Shown in pieces: positions 10,141-22,642 of a DNA stretch of 64,000 nucleotides (its first letter is position 1; each line of letters opens with the position of its first letter). The notes under the pieces were generated by a model. It saw nothing but the letters and a program-made list of their open reading frames with translations. It made no database searches and was not told the origin of the DNA. Origin of the DNA: Rhodamnia argentea. Lineage: Eukaryota; Streptophyta; Magnoliopsida; Myrtales; Myrtaceae. The DNA lies in NCBI RefSeq assembly GCF_020921035.1, contig NC_063151.1, positions 1,426,001 to 1,490,000 of the forward strand. Reading direction: 5' to 3'. The position numbers were made by a program, and so were the translations under genes.

Positions 10141-13100
10141 TAATATGAAGAGATAAAGAAGCCATTGCAATTGATGAAAATACTAGGCCCTAGAGGGGTT
10201 GAGTTAGAGGGTAAGTTGTTAAGAGTTGTTCATAGAATGGGCACCTCAATTTGATATTTGTACCTATTATTGTTAGAAAGATATTTTAGAACAATTATAA
10301 TTCGTATATAGTTATATTTGATATTTATTAAATAATAAGTGAAAGGAAATGGATAATTAAATCTAGGGCGGCGCTATTTCCACCCATATTTTGGTTAATA
10401 CACTCCTTTTTTCTTATTAACTTACCCAAACGCCCCTCTCTCTCTCTCTCATTTATTGTTTCTTCTTTTAACTGGTTAATCCATAAAACTACCTTTATTT
10501 ATGTTATCTCTCTCATTAATTTCACAATACAAATATTTCATTATGCTCATCAATATACCAATTTACCATATCTCATTTGTCTTCTCAGTTTTAATTTTAT
10601 TACGGTTTTCGCATTAGCCATAACAATTTCTTACCTTTTTTCCCTTTTTTTTTCTCAATTTTACGAAAAGAAAAATTTACCTGCATCCCTTCCAAACAAA
10701 TTTTATCTCCGATTCTTCCGCACTAATTACATTGAAATGTTTCTTTCTTGTTTGCCTTTTTTTTTTTTGTGAACTTATTCTTCATTATTGTAATCTAAGC
10801 AAGCACTAATCCTATATCATAGCAGAGAAATGTCAATTTTATCTACAAATTTTTTACTTCTTTTCCCTAGATTATCCTCATGATTGTGAATTTTTTGACT
10901 TTGGCTTTTGGTACAAATTTACGAGAATTTAGTCAGAGATTGAATTTTCAAGGGTGAATATTCCTTAATAACGATGGCGCAGCTCCAGATCAGAAAATTT
11001 CCAAGAGCCGCCGATTATCATCCAAGGTCCGAGATTTATAGCAAATGACCAGTATGTGTTCAGAAGGCATGGTGTTCCCTTTTTGCGGCCTGTTCAGAAT
11101 AAATTGTTTGGATGGCATTGTTTCTGGTTCCTGCATTTTTTTCCCGCATTTTTTATTCGGATCGAATTTTATTACCGGACTCAAACTCGAGATATATTCT
11201 AGAACTCTCTGAGTGTGTTTCCTGTATGTTGTTGCTTTCTCCATGTCTATGATACACTGACTTCATCTACGTCCTCCCTAACGGCTACACAATATAACTA
11301 ATTTTTGATGATCCAAACCCCTACTTTCATCTGCACCTATGGTCTAAATATGTCACAGATTATGCAATTAGGTCCCAAGAGAAGGCGGTGTCTATAGTTA
11401 CCGCATTCTCTTGCCAGAGATGTTCACGTGATTGTATGCCACCAATGGCACATTAAGAGATAATTTGACTCTTGAAAGTTTGTTGCAGCAGTTTTGCCTG
11501 AATGGATGCCGGAAATAACGGACCATATTCTGTGTCAATAGAGAGAGACGTTTAGACCCCTATAGTCCTCGGCATTGGCTCTCCGAAAGTTACAGTAAGG
11601 CTCCTGATGCACACGGGGTCTTGACCATTATTGTTACGATGGTTCCAAAGAAATCTTAGCCATAAAATTACTTTTGTCGGTATTGACACCGAATTGGAAG
11701 GAAAAAATCAATCAACCGTGGCCGATGGGAAATCTTAAAGTAATATCCACGATAATGCTTCTTCATTGTATACACAGTTCTTCTCAGATTTTCCTTGATC
11801 TCACTATAGTAACTGTGCAAAATATCTAACAAAAAGAAAATAAGTGACATTCTGCGGGTTCCATTCTTGTTAAATCCAAAGTGGTCTCCTTTCTTGTTGG
11901 AAATTTGCTTTCTTTCTTGTTCAGAGATTTCCTAATTCAGAGGAGAGTTTGGCTTCTGCAGCTTGACTCGGCATTGCTGCTCTCCAGTGTCCATCCCCAA
12001 TTTGATGTACGAGATAATTGGATATCGGGAATGTTGCACTGAAGCAAATTTGAGTTTGGAAAATAAACCGAAGACTGATGGGCAAGCGCTATTGATATGG
12101 AAACTTAATCAATTGAAATCATTTCAACAGCTTAATCAATTAAAATCATTTCAAAGTGCCACTTTGGCAAAAAGGGATTATAATAAGTCTAATATATAGA
12201 AACTTTTCACCTTAGAAAGGAGGGGCGCGAATGATAACCATTCTGTTCCCCGGGAGCTATTGGCACTCTCTAGACGAGTTTCTAAGTAAAGAAACGTGTT
12301 TTATAGCAACATAAAATTTCTTCTTCGAAACAAAAATTTGTTTAAAAAGTATAAATTTCTACGGTTGCCGTCGGCCTGCTCATACAATCATAACCGTTGA
12401 TTGGTAAGACTCACATATAAGACTTGTTGAGAGGGTCAACTTATAACGGGTAATTTTCACTTTTGAACAATAGAATTCAATTCATCTTGCAACTTATCAT
12501 GCATGTTAGTGGACTTTAGCTTTCGTTAATGTTACACTGAATTGGTATTTCTTTGCAATTCATGTACTCTTATCGAAATGTTATTAATTTCTTGATAAAA
12601 CGCTGGTGCGACAATTATATGGCATTGGCTTACGATTCAAGTCAGCTCAAAGCGGGACAAAAGAAAAAAAAAAAGTGGTATCCCATGACGCATGATGGCC
12701 ATGTCGGTATGTTACACCAAAATTGTTCGAACTTAGGTCGAAGCGCATTAATTCCAAACGATGAATATTCTCTATTTTGGGTGATTAAAATCAAAGTTCA
12801 ATGACTTCGTCATAAGATATGCAGCGAAACTTAGTGACTACAAGTGAGATTCACCCAAATTACACTTACCAAACAAAAGATAGTTTTCGACCAAAAAAGA
12901 AAAAAGAAAACAAAAGCTAAGTTCATCTTTGGTTAAAGTTTTAGTTTGAAGATTAGTTTTTCAAAAATAGTACACTCATGCATAGTAAGTAACGGCTAAT
13001 CATGAAACAAAACTTAAATCCCAAAGGTGAAAAATAGTTAAAAGAAGATTAATTCCAGAAAGGCGTGTCCTTGCAAGCTATTTAAGAAGAGGAAAGGGAG

Positions 13101-14541
13101 GCATGACCTTGAAACTGGTGGGTGCCTAATTATTGCAGTGCTGTTAGGAGTACCAGTGTTAGTGGTCATCAACATCATGATCCTTGGTACAGTTTCAGAA
13201 TGAGAGTCTTCTGCTTCAACTCCTTCCAAGAATTCTCTTCCAGGGCCGTCTAAAAAGCTACAGATGAAATTTCGAGTTAAATTTTGGTCAGGGCCGCGTT
13301 GGCCGGCCGAGCTCTGTTCAGGTAGGTGGCAAACATCTAGGCCACTATTTGGAGGCCATTGTTTATGGAGATTTGGTCATTGGAAGCTTGGAAAAGGAAG
13401 GAACGAGGGACGAGATGAAGAATGAATGTTTTCTATAGAGACTGTAAGCATTGCATGCGTCGGATTATCTCCATCGTCATAATGAAATGCCTATAGTTCG
13501 TTCTGGTCTTGAGCCGATTAATGCTCCCTGATGAGGACATGATTATACGTGCTGGTGATTTTTGTTTGGCTAAAATTTACATCAGACACTAGCAACATAT
13601 TTTTGTATCATCGAACAAGAAATGAATGAACGAAAGAAGGAAAAATTGGGGCAAAACAAGAGTAATGAAAGTGGCATACTTGGGAAATAGCAGCTCCCCA
13701 GATCCCGTCAGAAAAACACAACTAGCATAAATTGAAGATCAGAATTGGGATAGACCAGTTATGCTGAACCATTATCGCAAAGTTCCTGCTTAACATATCG
13801 ATCATCTAGATCTGTTTCTCAAGTTTCTGAACACGAGGAAGCTGAATCAGAAAAAAGCTATATACAAACAGAGCATTCGCTTATTTAAGCTGAATCTGAA
13901 AGAGATACTTGGCTTGACTGCAACATCACTCATCTCCAACTGTCTCGCACGACTTACGGCCACGCATCGCAAATCTTAGTGAAGCTGTGGAAAGAAACCA
14001 GGCGCTCCTCTGAGTTAGAAAGCCTGGACAAAAGCTAGGATTTGCAAGTGGAAAGTTAAAAAGAACTCCAAAGAACAACTATTCATACATTGAAAAAGCT
14101 TGATCATGGATATCAATTGTAAATAGCCAATAGTTGATTAGTTTTTGTTTGTCTAAAGAAGTGAATATTTAAGACTGATCTTTAAATATCATAACAATGC
14201 TCAAGACTGCATCAAGGGACACCATAGGCTAGAGCAACATCTGTGCTGATGAGGAATGATAATAGATGTTATCTTCCGACAGAAACGACCGCTTCTCTCC
14301 AGCTATACATTCCCAAAGTCCAACTCGGACTATCTTTATCCCGCCAAACTTTCCCGCAATTCGACTCGGGTTGCGTTTCGTCATATCCTCGAACTCGTGA
14401 CCAATTTTAACAGATACTGCTGAAAGGTCTCTGCACTGCGGTGCACACGCTAGCTCAATACATATACGGATGAGGAATGACAATCAATTGAAAATGTATG
14501 ATCGATTGTCTATTCTGCTCCACGTTTTACCTGTATGTTTG
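10141..14541. other. Long intergenic stretch, no supported gene
   Basis: A short frame at 10973 (plus) begins MAQLQIRKFPRAADYHPR and stops soon after. A 63-codon minus frame at 13038-13229 has no known motif. A 24-27-nt tandem phrase (AATCAATT(G/A)AAATCATTTCA) is repeated twice at 12106-12160. Otherwise the sequence is AT-rich with no recognisable gene, RNA or intact transposon. Confidence 0.45.
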
Positions 14542-14979
14542 TGTTAAATATATCTTGAATTTTATGTACCCGGTCCGGTTCATCACCCGACCCGACATAT
14601 TTTTGTGCGGCCCAAAAGTAGAGAAAAAATTGAGATTTAGTTCGTGACGCGGGGAGTTGGGCCGATAAGCCCAACTTGGAGCAAACGAATAAATCTCTAT
14701 TGCGGTACGAACAGATTTTTATGGGAGTTCGGGGGCAACGCCCCCAAGAAATTTTTTTGGGCTTTTTATGCTGGGGTTTTTATTTGGTATTGAGGATTTT
14801 CCTTACGTGAGAGGCTAGTGAGCCGTGTGCTTTTGTTCAGTCGATAAGACCGACTCGTGTAATCTGTACTCTCTTTGATTATAGTGGAATCTTGTTTTCC
14901 CTCGCCCGTGCACGTAGATCACCTTGATCGAACCACATAAATTCTTGTGTTCTTTGTTTGCTTTGCGCATTTGTTACAA
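14542..14979 (+). mobile_element. Solo LTR of a Copia-type retrotransposon
   Basis: The element begins TGTTAAATATATC and ends TTTGTTACAA. A 5-bp direct repeat GTTTG immediately flanks both ends (14537-14541 and 14980-14984), as expected for a target-site duplication. The 3' part (ATAGTGGAATCTTG, then CGCCCGTGCACGTAG, then GATCGAACCACATAAATTC) matches the well-known style of plant Copia LTR ends. A GGGGGCAACGCCCCC hairpin lies inside. No internal retrotransposon genes or primer-binding site adjoin it, so I read it as a solo LTR left by LTR-LTR recombination. The last base after the usual CA end is one nucleotide extra. Confidence 0.8.
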
Positions 14980-14984
14980 GTTTG

Positions 14985-16533
14985 CACTAGCATAAGCAAA
15001 TCTAGATAATTAAGAGAACAGAGGTTAAGAAACTTATCATATACCTACGGTAGCTCATCTTATTCATGTAAACCCAATGCAAAGAGTTTTTTCCTAGTCT
15101 TTTGCAGCTGATCTGCAACACAGACTATGCTCATCCGTTTTTCAGGCACTAATTATGATAAGGTCAACCAAAAAAAAAAAAAAAAATTTCCTTAGAATTT
15201 TTACTTTGATTCCGATAAACTACCTAATTATTCGCTTCAGATACAATAATATAACTAAATAAAAGAAAAATAATTTTACTTAAGGCTCCGCTTAACTTAA
15301 TAAGTGAATTTTAATTCAAAGGATAATAAGCATGAAGCTTAAATAACTCACAATGTAGACATTGTAAAGGATTACATGATACGATTGGACCGATTATGCC
15401 TTTATGGAACAAATATTCAATCGCTTGTGAACTTTCAGATATTATCTTATGTATTATTTATCAATTACTTTTTCACCAGCGAATTCAATGTAAGATCGAC
15501 AACAAGATATCCCCCAACATCCCAAAACTAACCGTCGCCCCACCAATAGTAGTACTATATAAGAAATTGATACATAGAATAACTTTTTATGTGATTGATA
15601 ATTATATAAAGCAGTATATAATTTAGCCATTTTCATTAAGGTTATAATAAAACAATCTCGTTATACCTCGAACTCAATTTATCACGTCGAAAAGAGTCTT
15701 AATTCCATCATAAAAGCACGTTTGACTCCCATCATACATCCACAGTCAAGTCAAAACCATTTGAGGTGGACGTGACAGTCCGGCCATTCCGTGTCTTTTA
15801 GAACACACAGAATTTATTTAAGGTTTATAAACAACTACATGAAACTAAGTAATCCACAAATCTGTATCTAGCGCTGACTAGGCCGCTTATGCCAGCACCT
15901 TCTTCTTCACTTACAGATTTGGCCCAAGCTTATGGAATTCACAAAGACATTCTACAGACCTCCGAAAAAATCGGATAATGATTTCATTCCCCGAAGATCT
16001 CTGTTGATCGTAGGCCATGTATTTTGCTTGGATTTTATTGCAGTCTCAAAACTCGTTAACTGGCAAATAGTCTAGGTGCATCTGTTCTCTTCGCTATAAA
16101 TTTCAAAAGATTATAGCACAAAGAGAATTGTCGCGTGCTTTGAGTCCGAGCTCGTGGCGGTTAAATTGATAGCGTACATATCAATAGTTATGGAGAGGAA
16201 AAGTAGCTCTTTACTCATAACAGTCCGGGGAGGAGCAAAGGAGCACTCCTGGACAAGGACGAGACAAGCTGCATCAGCAGTCAACACAATGCTGCTTACA
16301 CTTTCCAACTCTAACAGTTAACGAGGACAATCAAGTTGAAGCAAGACTGAACCAAATGAAGAGATGTCAGAACTTGAAACTTTGGAGTCCCCGTTTGTAT
16401 TAAGGAAATGGTTCCAAAAATCTTGTACGGAGCTTCTGCCGGCTGAATTTAAGCCCTGCATAACCATGATTCAGATCACGATTAATGATTTCTTCGGTAG
16501 AGCTTTTGTGATGGCGAACTGAACCGTAAAGGA
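14985..16533. other. Intergenic, no recognised gene
   Basis: AT-rich, with poly-A runs near 15172. Short frames at 15396-15636 overlap on both strands and a 65-codon minus frame lies at 16111-16308; none has a recognisable motif. The 16111-16500 part may be the 3' untranslated region of the EG45-like gene. Confidence 0.4.
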
Positions 16534-17072
16534 TTAGAAAAAGGTCGCATACCATTGGTACTGTATGTTGATATCGCCAGCGTTAGGATCTGCTATTGAT
16601 GCATATGCTTCTTGTGACAAATAAATCGTTCCCCCCCGACAGGAGTTGGGCAGGCAGCGGTCCACAATCTTCACAACCACGGTCCCGCTTCTGCGACATG
16701 GCATCGGATTGCCTTGGTTCCTGGTGCTGACGCACTTGACTTGGTAGTATTGACCACAAGCTCCACCGTCATTCCAAAGTGCTTCGCTCGCCACAGCTAT
16801 CATGACCCCTTGGTCTTCAAATCCATAACAAGCAGAGGCTGCTGCAGTATTTGGATTGAACCACACACGAGATGCAATGACAGACTCACGTCACTCTGTA
16901 TGCCCGTGGCAAGATTTCAAAGCGAACAAATACGGAGAAGAGAATGCTTCCACTGGTACGGTGGAGTGTAGAAGGTGCCGATCCTGATACTCTGAGAGTT
17001 GGCTGCGAAGAACATGGATGTCAAACATAAACATGTCAAGATGCGCAAAACGTTGGTAGCTTGCAGTTCCAT
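16534..17072 (-). CDS. EG45-like domain (plant natriuretic peptide-like) secreted protein
   Basis: Exon 1 (16934-17072, minus) encodes a start MELQATNVLRILTCLCLTSM with a hydrophobic signal and reaches GTFYTPPY. After an approximately 92-nt intron, exon 2 (from 16841 or 16838 to 16534) reads SACYGFEDQGVMIAVASEA and AACGQYYQVKC-like text, then VVVKIVDRC, LSQEAYASIADPNAG and INIQYQWYATFF. This is the barwin/expansin-like double-psi barrel of EG45 and PNP-A proteins, which are apoplastic signalling or cell-wall proteins of about 130 aa. The donor I use (GTATTT) leaves a few more residues than usual between the TPPY and SACYG motifs, so exon 1's end is uncertain. A donor-like GTATGC at the C-terminus could add a small last exon. 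Confidence 0.75.
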
Positions 17073-17118
17073 TGTCCCCGCAGGTGTTAAATGAGCTGAT
17101 GTGAATTCATTTGACCTT

Positions 17119-17126
17119 ATCTATAA
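17119..17126 (-). promoter_or_regulatory. Possible TATA box of the EG45-like gene
   Basis: TATAGATA on the minus strand, about 50 bp upstream of the ATG at 17072. It is a weak match to the consensus but is well placed. Confidence 0.3.
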
Positions 17127-18480
17127 GTCACCATTCTCACCTCGTTTTACAGTTATTCGGTCGGATCATATAGTAAGTTCATTTACAAAGTCGCAAATAT
17201 CAATAATAGAGTGTTTTCCAATGATAGCCGGCCATGCAAGCAGGCCTTGGGGGTTTTGCAATGCTGCTCATGCCCTGCCATATCCCTCTGCATCACAAAC
17301 CTTCCAAAGCTTCCTAGTTCTAATGAGCTTAAGCCATTTCTTAAGGCTAAGGAAAAATGGAAAAATGGGATTTTTGAAGACCATGACAGTGTCAATGTGG
17401 GTTTAGACACAATTATGGGCTAGATAACATTTGAACGAGCCAGGGAGCTCGAAAAGGTTAATTGGCTTTCTTGTTCCACTTTTCTGGTGTACCCCATCTT
17501 TGACTAAAGATGGGGATCAATCTCATTTCTTATGGGATGTATCCTCAGCTAGGATTGGAAGGATGTAGAACGAATGGTGCGATCGAGATTTCCAAGTTCC
17601 CTTTTCTCCAAATCAGTGGAGTGCGATATTACCCTCTGCATTCTGATCAATCCAAATGAGCAACAGTTTCCCTTTTCGACTAGATGTTGCATGAAGGGCA
17701 AAAGCGCTTGTACCATTCTTTTTGAGCGAAAGTTCTTGAATCTGAGAATTGCAAAGGGATCAAGTTATGACCGCCATAGCTCTTTTGACCGATTTGGCGA
17801 GACTTAACAGGTGAACTAGCTCGATTGAAGCACACTGCTGCACAAGAGAAATCTGTATCATCCGCAATGAAAAGTATCAATATACTTTTTATTTCAAGCA
17901 CTTCTGTATAATCATGATCTTTCTTAAGAAAAAAGCATTTTTTTAGAGCAAGATGCAATAATCATAGGCTTCGAATTCTAATCCTTCAAGCAACGGAAGG
18001 CAGAATGCTAAAAAATATAGGACGCATTCCCTGGAAAATTTTACCTTTCGACACTGGAATGTACCAAACATCATTGTGCCGGGCATGTCCTTGGCAGGCA
18101 TTAATTCTGGTCAGTATTTGATGGACAAGGGTCGTCGAAAAGCCGATGGTGAGTAATTTCTCATTTGGATTTTCGAGAACTTGAAGTTCATGTTCACACA
18201 TTGGCAAAATATGAAGTCCTGTCTGCTGCATCAGATACATGACACTCAGCTCAGCCGCAAAGCATTGCCATTATCACACAAGCCAGGTGATGAGCAAAAC
18301 AGGCAATCCAAACATTCAGAAAGCATTGAGATCAATCTCTGCGAATAAGAAGGAGAAGAAAGAGAAACGATGTCCAAGAGCATTAACTTAAAAGAGATCC
18401 GGGTCAAATACTAGAGACATGGAAGGATAGTAGACAGTTTTCATGAAAGCATCACAGTTCGAATTCTTCAGAGCAACTTC
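17127..18480. other. Intergenic, unassigned short frames
   Basis: Frames of 70-100 codons occur on both strands (17101-17410, 17574-17958, 17986-18240). None carries a motif that I recognise. The minus frame at 17986-18240 could be an exon of a gene ending further left, but no splice context supports it. Confidence 0.35.
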
Positions 18481-18987
18481 TCATTTGGTAATCCGAGCTT
18501 TTCGCTCAGCAGCTGCTCTCTCCAGCTTGCTAATCCGAGCTTTGAGATCCTCCGCTAGCACTTCACACGCTAAACAATCACTGCTCGCTCCCAAATTCCT
18601 CTGCCCTATTCCCTTTTCGCCTTCCTCATTGTCTCTTTGAGCTCCTCCAGCAGCAGTATCGTGCGGCCTGTCCATCTCCACAGGTTCCATTGGCGTGCCT
18701 CTCGTTTCTACATCAGCGCTTTCTGCATTCCGTAAGGAGGAACCTTGCGTTTGATCGATCCCCAAGCAATCGTTGCAGTCGCTGACCGACCAGTTCTCGG
18801 CAGCACTTGTTCGCCTTTTGGACCTGAAAAATTCACCCAGAGTTAGCCTGTCATCATCTTCGCTGGAGTCACCCGTGTCCACACTCATCCTTTTGGGCCA
18901 AAAACAGGGAGGAACCAGGTCTCCCGACCTTCCTTCTAAACCCTGCATCGATCTATTTGAACTCCTCGGAGCCCACCAACTCAGCAC
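18481..18987 (-). CDS. Unrecognised acidic/coiled-coil protein, possibly part of a longer gene
   Basis: A continuous minus-strand frame of up to 168 codons ends at a TGA at 18481. A plausible start is the MSVDTGDSSEDDDRL methionine inside it; an upstream exon is also possible, since the frame is open before it and AG acceptors lie nearby. The protein has an acidic Ser/Asp patch, a basic RSKRR patch and a C-terminal charged, probably coiled-coil stretch (VLAEDLKARISKLERAAAER). I recognise no family. It could be a real plant-specific protein, a terminal exon or a chance ORF. Confidence 0.35.
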   Translation of the reverse strand: MLSWWAPRSSNRSMQGLEGRSGDLVPPCFWPKRMSVDTGDSSEDDDRLTLGEFFRSKRRTSAAENWSVSDCNDCLGIDQTQGSSLRNAESADVETRGTPMEPVEMDRPHDTAAGGAQRDNEEGEKGIGQRNLGASSDCLACEVLAEDLKARISKLERAAAERKARITK

Positions 18988-19829
18988 AGCGAGCTGCTAT
19001 GCACGGTTCCTAAAGCCTTGCTGGAATGCAACCGCACATCTTGGAGTAACTTTGGCATTTCCAGTTGTGGGAAAAATTCCTCACAAAGGGGTCCTGTAAA
19101 ACACCCAAACTTTCCGGATGCAATGAATGACATATTGGCTACGATTTGCATGAATGTCGTGCGAGAAGAAGATCGTTTTCGAAGAGCGTCGTCTTCGCAT
19201 CCGTAAGGTCTAAATTCATGGCGTTTCACTCAAAAGTGACGTACGATGCAAGTCACTGGATACGATGCAGGGGAAACGATGAATGCTCTCAATGACGGAT
19301 TTTGATGTTGGCGAAACCCTTACCTTTTGCTCCCACGATCAATCAAAAGACCCAATCACAGAAACGGAAAGCGTTACAGTTTCCACGGCCCATCATGCTG
19401 CTTGATCCAGCGATCGCACCCAATGGATTGCAAGCCGCGAAGATTAATTTATGGAGGGATCAATTTGCTGTCCTCGTCTCTTTTGCTCTTCCGTTCTTCT
19501 TACTCCAAGCGTAGTGGCCAGAAAACAAACTCAACCACACCAGAATCTCTTTCTTTTCTTCCTGATTTTTCGCGCACACTCAGTTCTCTATTATTAATAT
19601 TTGCAACTTTGTGAACGAACATGCCCATAAAATATCTATTAACATTTTCCTGGCCAATTTATTTAATCAAGCATCCACTTTCATTTTCTATTTCGTATGA
19701 ATAAGTTATAACATTTAAGTGAGCACGGTACGAAAATCATGGCACATGTAATTGTTCATATCTCAACAACAACAACAAAAAAAAAATAGGTCTCAATCTC
19801 TGCTTGCATGATAAATATGAGTGAAAGTC
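18988..19829. other. Region upstream of the unrecognised ORF
   Basis: A minus frame (18981-19229) opens with GTG codons, not ATG. The nearby ATG at about 19219 opens a different, short frame (MNLDLTDAKTTLFENDLLLA). This may be the 5' exon of the 18.5-kb gene, but I cannot place a splice junction with confidence. Confidence 0.3.
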
Positions 19830-20445
19830 TCAAATAATGGACTAAAATGAATTTTATTTCAAATAAGAGTTTAAAATGACCATGACGGTGTTAAATAAAG
19901 GCTTGACCTCGCCTATCGACTAAATATTTCGGTCGATCAAGGACATTTTCGACGAAAGACAACTATAATTCTAGATCATTTTGTTTATTTTTTCCTGTTC
20001 TTTTTTCTTGTTTCTTTTTTTTTTCCTTTGCTCCAGTCGGTGAGGGCCCAACAACCGGGCAAGGAGTCGTGCAGGCCCTACCTGTGGCCAACGAGGGCAA
20101 CCCTCGCCCAGCCCTCTCAAGGCATCCCCGATGGTCAATCTATTGGCCACCAACAAAAAGAATACGGAAAAAGGAAAAAAAAAAAAGAAAAAAATTCGAA
20201 AAGCTAAAAGACAAAAATGCCTTGACCAGTTGAAAGGTCAAGCCCTTCTTTGAGGCTAACATAATCACTTTAAGCCCTTATTTTTCTAACCAAAAAAAAG
20301 AAAAAACTCTTATTCGAAAGAAAATCTAGTTCAAGTGTGTATTTGAGAAAATGATGATACTTTAGTTCATTATTTGAAATAAGATTCATTTTATGGCCTT
20401 ATTTGAGAGAATGAGAGCAATTCAAATCCTTATTTGAAAATTTCC
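19830..20445. repeat. GC-rich dispersed repeat with AT-rich flanks (copy B)
   Basis: A core at 20035-20140 carries GGTGAGGGCC, GGCCAACGAGGGCAACCCTC and similar words. It sits inside long A/T tracts with flanking phrases (TTATTTCAAATAAGAGTT on the left; AAGCCCTTATTTTTCTAACC and GAGCAATTCAAATCCTTATT on the right) that parallel copy A at 340-895. Confidence 0.5.
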
Positions 20446-22568
20446 CTAAATATGATAGAAAATGTCAATCTCTTAGGCGCCCATAAAATTTCCGTTAGCA
20501 TTTTTTCTTTATGACCAAATGACTTAATCAAACTTTGACTTTCATTTTCTTTTTCTTTTTTTCTGATGAAAAAAAATGTCATGACATATCTCAACCAATA
20601 TATATATTGTGCAAGAAATATGAAGAAAGTGCAAATTAGGGGCGCCGTGTGAAGGCGGTGTGCCCAAATCGGTGGATTTGACCGTGTGGCGTGGTCAGAC
20701 AGGAGGAGGGTCCTCCTTGATCGAAGACCCTCTTCTAGTTCTTTCCACAATCGACTGCAGCGAGAGAGAATGTAAAGGTTGCAGGTCATTATCTTTGACC
20801 GCAACCACCCTTCAATTTCAGTTTCTTTATCTCCATCATGCGTGGCCTGGGAAACAACTCGAATGATTCGTACATCTATTTTTTTTTCCCCCACTTCGCA
20901 GTCGTGGCTCAGTCAAAGAGGCTTTCATCTCCGGTTCCGTCATTGTTTTTTTTTTTTTCTTATTTCTCTATCTTTTAGGTTTCTTTATCTATTTCGTGAA
21001 CGATGCGATCGACATTCCCAATCGAAGTAAGTTCTGAAGATCGAAGCACGAGTGTACTTCGAAAAAATCTACTCTATTTGAATCCGCTCGCTCGCTCGCT
21101 CCAACTCCGAGTGTTCGTTCCGGATAGCCAAGCACTCCACCAATCTTCAAGGTTTATCTTGCTGCTTTCTTCAGCAATCGGTTGATTTGAAAGTGATTTT
21201 GCGATTATCTTTTTTGTACCCCTTCTCTCCCAATTTATAGCTAGATCTAGATTTGAGTATTCTTCTATCGCGATCTAGAGATATATATGTGATTTAGTAT
21301 TTTTTTTGTGTGGTCTCTATACGGTGATGGTGCTGTAGACGCCGAACCTAGGCATGCCACGTCTTTTGACAAAACCGTAGTTGCTGGGGAGGGATTTCTC
21401 AAAATGTGCTCATTACTGACAATGATACGAGATTCAATGATGCAAGAATGGGCCAACCTTTGCCAATTGCACCAAGTTGATTCATTTTCCATATTTATTT
21501 GTTTACTTACTTTGCAGTTATAAAATGAAACTTTTCATATTCCGACAAAAAAAAAAGTCATGTGGCGCATTTCATATGAAAGAGAGATAGTCATTTCAAA
21601 ATGAAAATGAAATTCTCTAAATCTAAAAAGTAAATAAACTTAGTACGACTTGCAAAAACTTGTTCATTGCTCAAAGACGAATTTGTCATAGCATCAAGCA
21701 CACCGGCAGCCGATAAATAATTCTTGCATCATCATCAATGATGAGCATACGCCGATCAAACCCTTTCCAGTAGCTACGGCTTTTTCAAAAGGGGGTGCGT
21801 AATACGAAAAAGTACAGAAAACACCTTATAGATCCCGGATTTATATCTAAATTGGAATAGAATAGCACTCAAATCTAATTCTAATTCTAGATTGTAAGAG
21901 AATAGCTGCAAAAAGATACTAATTGATCATCAATTCACTTTTCGGTAATCCAATTGCTGAAGATAGGAAAATAAGTTTCAAAAACTTGCGGAGTGCTCGA
22001 TAATACGGAGCAAGCACCTAGAGCCGCAATGACCGAGCAGATATGAAAAAGCAAACATTTTCGAGGTTTTTGCGTTCCGATCTTCAGAGCTCACTTTCGT
22101 AAATGATATCGACCATTTCATCCATGAAATGAATAGACAAATATAAAAGACGGAGGAATAGGGAGATCACTTCGTAGGTGATATCGATCACTTTCTGGAA
22201 TATGTCGTTGACGGTAAGATCGGCCTACACCGATTTACTCTTGCCAATGCAATTTAATTGAAAATCTATTCCCGGTTGTTTATTTTATTTTGTCAATCTA
22301 ACACTTGCTCTTCTTATAGTTCGGAAATAATTGGGTTGTCGTTAAGGGATTAATTTCATCAATTTTAGAACCCAATCATCAAGTGTATCTTCCTTTTTCT
22401 CGATACATAATTGTTCATCGATTCGTAATTCATCAATCGACCGACCCAGAACGATGACTACTGCCGAGTCGACCCCGTGAAGACGGTGATCCTGGAGATG
22501 ATGAGACGTAGCATTACTCAATATTTAAATATGATCTAAAGTGTGAAAAGCTTAGACCCGACGTCCCC
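20446..22568. other. Intergenic, no supported gene
   Basis: Short frames at 20430-21190 and 21265-21523 overlap on both strands and have no recognisable motif. A (CTCG)n-like run lies near 21088. The last few hundred bases are the upstream region of the P450. Confidence 0.4.
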
Positions 22569-22575
22569 TATAAAA
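22569..22575 (+). promoter_or_regulatory. TATA box of the P450 gene
   Basis: TATAAAA lies 74 bp upstream of the P450 ATG, followed by a CT-rich leader typical of plant 5' untranslated regions. Confidence 0.6.
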
Positions 22576-22642
22576 CATCTTCCCTGTTAGCGCTCTCTCC
22601 CCCATTCTCTTCTGTCTCTTTCTACATCTACAACGTGGCGAT

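Noticed and set aside
10973..11045. Short plus frame starting MAQLQIRKFPRAADYHPR, faintly like the start of a terpene synthase
   Set aside because: It stops at once, lacks the RRxxxxxxxxW motif and has no downstream exons that I can recognise. At most it is a chance likeness or a tiny remnant.
13038..13260. Minus frame with FLEGVEAEDSHSETVP text
   Set aside because: No domain, no clear start and no splice context. It cannot be told from chance.
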